The notes beneath the pieces were generated by a model that made no database searches, was not told where the DNA came from, and saw nothing but the letters and a program-made list of their open reading frames with translations. DNA of 8,420 bases from Bacteroidales bacterium (GTDB lineage: Bacteria > Bacteroidota > Bacteroidia > Bacteroidales > P3), in contig JAFWOP010000157.1 in the NCBI GenBank assembly GCA_017545365.1, positions 1 to 8,420 of the forward strand. Direction: 5' to 3'. Below are positions 5,624 through 8,420 of the stretch, in pieces; within the stretch, counting starts at the first letter, position 1; every line of letters starts with the position of its first letter. Position numbers and translations under genes: made by a program.

Positions 5624-8420
5624 ATTTGTGTAGGCTTGCCTTCGATTATCTCAATGGTCTGTTGGGCAGCGTCGGCGATGCTGTCCGTCAGGTTCATTTC
5701 GGTGCAAAGAATCTCATTGCAGATATAGTCCTTATGGGCAAGAACCGCCTCGTCCCACTCGCCGTGGAGGAGGTCCACCTTGATGCGGTCGGTCACCTCG
5801 AAGCCCTCCTTACGGATGTTCTGGATACGGTTCACCAGCTCGCGGGCAATGCCTTCGGCCTTAAGTTCGTCGGTGACGGTGATGTCGAGGGCCACGGTGA
5901 GGCTGCCCTCGTTGGCCACCACCCAGCCGGGGATGTCCTGCGTGGCAATTTCCACATCGGAGAGCAATATTTCAACAGGCTGGCCTTCGATGGAGAGGTC
6001 GCATTTGCCTGCTGCCTCAAGTGCGGTAATCTGCTGCTGCGAGAATGCCTGTATCTCGTTGCTGATGGCCTTCATAATCTTGCCGTAGCGGGGGCCCAGG
6101 GTCTTGAAGTTAGGCTTGATGCGCTTGACCAGCAGGTCGTTGTCGGGGGCTATAAACTCGATTTCTTTGATGTTCAGTTCGGAGCAGATAAGGTGCTTCA
6201 CCTGCTCCACCTGCTGGCGGAAACGGTCGTCCTGGACAGGCAGCATAATCTTCGAAAGCGGCTGACGCACACGCAAGTTGCTCTTCTTGCGGAGCGAAAG
6301 CCCCATGGAGCATATCTGCTGGGCGAGCTGCATACGCTCTTCCAGTTCCTTGTCAATCATCTCCTCATGCACCTCGGGGAAGGCGACATGATGCACCGAA
6401 GCGGCGTCGATGCGGTGGGTGACATTGTTGAGGTCGAGGAACATGCGCTCGCTGAAGAAGGGGGCGATGGGTGACATCAGGCGTGCCAATGTCTCCAAAC
6501 AGGTGTAGAGGGTCTGGTAGGCGGAGACCTTGTCGGCGGTCATCTCTCCCTTCCAAAAACGGCGGCGGCAGAGGCGCACATACCAGTTGCTCAGGTTGGC
6601 ATCCACAAACTGCGAGATGGCGCGGCCCGCACGGGTAGGCTCGTAGTCGCTCAGAGCCTCATCCACCTTCTTCACCAGGGTGTTCAGCTCGCTCAATATC
6701 CAGCGGTCAATCTCAGGACGCTCGGCGATGGGCAGGTCGGCCTCCTTGTATTCGAAACCGTCAATGTTGGCATAGAGGGCGAAGAAGCTATAAGTGTTGT
6801 ACAGCGTGCCGAAGAGCTTGCGGCGCACCTCGTCCACACCCTCCACGTCGAACTTCAAGTTGTCCCACGGCTGGCTGTTGGTTATCATATACCAGCGGGT
6901 GGCATCAGGTCCTTGCTGTTTCAATGTCTCAAAGGGGTCGACGGCATTGCCCAGACGCTTGGACATCTTGTTGCCGTTCTTGTCGAGCACCAGGCCGTTG
7001 CTGATGACGTTCTTGAAGGCCACATTGTCGAAACACATGGTGGCGATGGCATGAAGCGTATAAAACCAGCCTCGTGTCTGGTCCACGCCCTCGGCGATAA
7101 AGTCGGCCGGGAACTGGTCGGCGGTCAATTCCTCGCCCATATAGTGAATCTGGGCGTAAGGCATGGCACCGCTGTCGAACCACACATCTATCAGGTCGGG
7201 CTCGCGCATCATCTTCTTGCCGCTGGGCGACACCAGCACCACCCCGTCGATATAGGGGCGGTGGAGGTCGAAATCCCTGTAGCCGCCTTTGTAGGGGTTC
7301 TCCTTCATAAAACCGGCTGCCACCGACTTCTCGATTTCCTCGCTCAGCTGCTTCACGCTGCCTATGCAGACCTCCTCTTTGCCGTCCTCGGTGCGCCAGA
7401 TGGGCAGCGGGGTGCCCCAGTAGCGGCTGCGGCTCAGGTTCCAGTCCACTATGTTCTCCAACCAGTTGCCGAAACGGCCGGTGCCGGTGGCTTCGGGCTT
7501 CCAGTTGATGGTCTTGTTCAGCTCAATCATGCGGTCGCGCAGGGCGGTGGTGCGGATAAACCAGCTGTCCAGCGGGTAGTACAACACCGGCTTGTCGGTA
7601 CGCCAGCAATGGGGATAGCTGTGGGTGTGTTTCTCACTCTTGAACAGCTTGCCCTGCTCCTTGAGCATGATGACCAGCTCCACATCCAGACTCATGTCCT
7701 TCTCGGTCTTGGTGGAGTCGTAGGCGTTCTTCACATACTTGCCCGCATACTGTGCATAGACCTCCACATCCACATTCTCCTTCACCCATTCGGGGTCGAG
7801 GTCTTCGATGCGTGCGAAACGGCCCTGCTTGTCGACCATAGGCATCTGCTTGCCGTCGCGGTCGTACATCAGCAGGTCGCCGATAGCCGCCTTCTTGGCC
7901 ACACGGGCGTCGTCGGCACCGAAGGTGGGGGCGATATGAACAATACCCGTACCGTCCTCGGTGGTCACATAGTCGCCCAAGATGATGCGGAACGCCTCAC
8001 TCTCCTTGGCGGCACGATGGGTCTGCTCGGCAGCATTCACCACCGTAGGCTTCACCCAAGGAATCAGCTGCTCGTAGGCGATGCCCTCCAGGTCGGTACC
8101 TTTGCACTCGCCCAGCACTGTGGCATGCAAAAGCTTCGACTTCTCGTCGGGCTCCCCTTCGGTGAAGAAGTTGCCCATCAAGGCCTTCGCCATGACGATG
8201 CGGCAGGGTTCCTGCGTATAGGGATGGGTGGTTTCCAGCAGCACATAGTCGATTGTGGGGCCCACGCAGAGGGCCGTATTCGACGGCAGGGTCCACGGCG
8301 TGGTCGTCCACGCAATGGCGTAAGTGGGGAGGTCAGACTTGTCTGACAAGCCTGACAAATCCGACATAATTCTAAACATAGCCACGCAGGTGGTGTCCTT
8401 CACGTCGCGGTAGCAGCCGG
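5605..8420 (-). CDS. ileS: Isoleucyl-tRNA synthetase, type 2 (long form), 5' end outside window
   Basis: Class I aminoacyl-tRNA synthetase that charges tRNA-Ile and edits misactivated valine, in the cytoplasm. The reading frame enters from the right edge (GCYRDVKDTT...) and ends with TAA at 5605-5607; 937 residues are visible. The first roughly 200 residues, including the HIGH motif, are missing. The GTG at 8403 is an internal Val codon, not a start. Counting from that Val: CP1 editing-domain motifs WTTTPWTLPSN (32-42) and GTGIVHIAPTFGADD (151-165), tRNA/active-site segments WNLSRSRYWGTPLP (321-334), VWFDSG (407-412) and GVDQTRGWFYTL (439-450), and KMSKR (479-483, DNA 6955-6969). KMSKR instead of KMSKS, and a C-terminus lacking the zinc-binding cysteines of the type 1 enzyme, support the eukaryote-like type 2 class. 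A short repeat of SDL-like triplets lies at residues 14-25. The 3' end overlaps the M20 gene. Confidence 0.97.
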   Translation of the reverse strand, partial: GCYRDVKDTTCVAMFRIMSDLSGLSDKSDLPTYAIAWTTTPWTLPSNTALCVGPTIDYVLLETTHPYTQEPCRIVMAKALMGNFFTEGEPDEKSKLLHATVLGECKGTDLEGIAYEQLIPWVKPTVVNAAEQTHRAAKESEAFRIILGDYVTTEDGTGIVHIAPTFGADDARVAKKAAIGDLLMYDRDGKQMPMVDKQGRFARIEDLDPEWVKENVDVEVYAQYAGKYVKNAYDSTKTEKDMSLDVELVIMLKEQGKLFKSEKHTHSYPHCWRTDKPVLYYPLDSWFIRTTALRDRMIELNKTINWKPEATGTGRFGNWLENIVDWNLSRSRYWGTPLPIWRTEDGKEEVCIGSVKQLSEEIEKSVAAGFMKENPYKGGYRDFDLHRPYIDGVVLVSPSGKKMMREPDLIDVWFDSGAMPYAQIHYMGEELTADQFPADFIAEGVDQTRGWFYTLHAIATMCFDNVAFKNVISNGLVLDKNGNKMSKRLGNAVDPFETLKQQGPDATRWYMITNSQPWDNLKFDVEGVDEVRRKLFGTLYNTYSFFALYANIDGFEYKEADLPIAERPEIDRWILSELNTLVKKVDEALSDYEPTRAGRAISQFVDANLSNWYVRLCRRRFWKGEMTADKVSAYQTLYTCLETLARLMSPIAPFFSERMFLDLNNVTHRIDAASVHHVAFPEVHEEMIDKELEERMQLAQQICSMGLSLRKKSNLRVRQPLSKIMLPVQDDRFRQQVEQVKHLICSELNIKEIEFIAPDNDLLVKRIKPNFKTLGPRYGKIMKAISNEIQAFSQQQITALEAAGKCDLSIEGQPVEILLSDVEIATQDIPGWVVANEGSLTVALDITVTDELKAEGIARELVNRIQNIRKEGFEVTDRIKVDLLHGEWDEAVLAHKDYICNEILCTEMNLTDSIADAAQQTIEIIEGKPTQIWVRKS
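8329..8364 (-). repeat. Four-unit 9-bp repeat inside ileS (SDL-SGL-SDK-SDL)
   Basis: In coding order the units are TCGGATTTG, TCAGGCTTG, TCAGACAAG and TCTGACCTC, giving SDL, SGL, SDK, SDL. The plus strand also contains overlapping inverted repeats: GTCAGA-cttg-TCTGAC (8332-8347) and CTTGTC-t-GACAAG (8338-8350). The array lies just before the WTTTPWTLP motif of the editing domain and uses TTG and TCA codons, which are scarce in the rest of the gene. Confidence 0.8.

Noticed and set aside
4514..5728. 404-residue plus-strand reading frame
   Set aside because: Shadow of the M20 gene, which has complete metal-binding motifs on the minus strand.
6913..8346. 477-residue plus-strand reading frame rich in His and Val
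   Set aside because: Codon-aligned shadow of ileS, which is unmistakable on the minus strand. It ends where the SDL-like repeat introduces a TCA codon.
8401..8403. GTG as possible start of IleRS
   Set aside because: The frame continues upstream as GCYRDV, which is normal IleRS sequence, and the HIGH-containing Rossmann part would be missing; the gene is cut by the window edge.
1..8420. CRISPR array, transposon, prophage, toxin-antitoxin or other defence system
   Set aside because: No spaced identical repeats, transposase, integrase or small gene pair is seen; five ordinary-looking genes fill nearly all of the window.

Overview
The window looks like chromosomal DNA from a member of the Bacteroidales (Bacteroidota). 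Three things point there: an isoleucyl-tRNA synthetase of the long type with a KMSKR signature and Bacteroides-like sequence, a secreted hydrolase ending in a type IX secretion (T9SS) type A sorting domain, and A/T-rich gene starts without Shine-Dalgarno motifs. Codon use leans to G/C-ending codons, so a higher-GC member of the order is likely; I cannot name the genus.

All five genes lie on the minus strand, so the transcription order is from high to low coordinates. At the right edge is ileS (5605-8420, N-terminus outside the window). It overlaps by 19 nt a family M20 amidohydrolase/peptidase (4415-5623). A 74-nt gap carrying a small array of GTACAYGGG repeats separates this from a second tight cluster: a MATE-family exporter (2919-4340), an SGNH-like (DUF4886-type) secreted hydrolase with a T9SS tail (1788-2912), and a patatin-like phospholipase with a POTRA/outer-membrane-barrel part (1-1784, C-terminus outside the window). 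Gaps inside this second cluster are 6 and 3 nt, so co-transcription and translational coupling are likely.

Functionally, ileS is housekeeping. The M20 enzyme is a cytoplasmic hydrolase of N-acyl amino acids or similar amides, and the MATE protein is an inner-membrane cation-coupled exporter. The last two genes both encode predicted cell-surface hydrolases exported by different routes. A shared role for these two in acyl-ester or lipid breakdown at the cell surface is inference only.

I found no CRISPR array, mobile element, RNA gene or clear new multi-gene system. The most unusual details are: a four-unit 9-bp repeat (SDL-SGL-SDK-SDL) inside the editing-domain region of IleRS with codon use unlike its host gene; a five-unit 15-bp repeat giving a DTTQ[VMI] linker that is dense in the Bacteroidetes O-glycosylation motif; and the GTACAYGGG array ahead of the MATE gene. 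The long plus-strand ORFs (for example 66-1709, 2958-4124, 4514-5728, 6913-8346) are codon-aligned shadows of the real genes.
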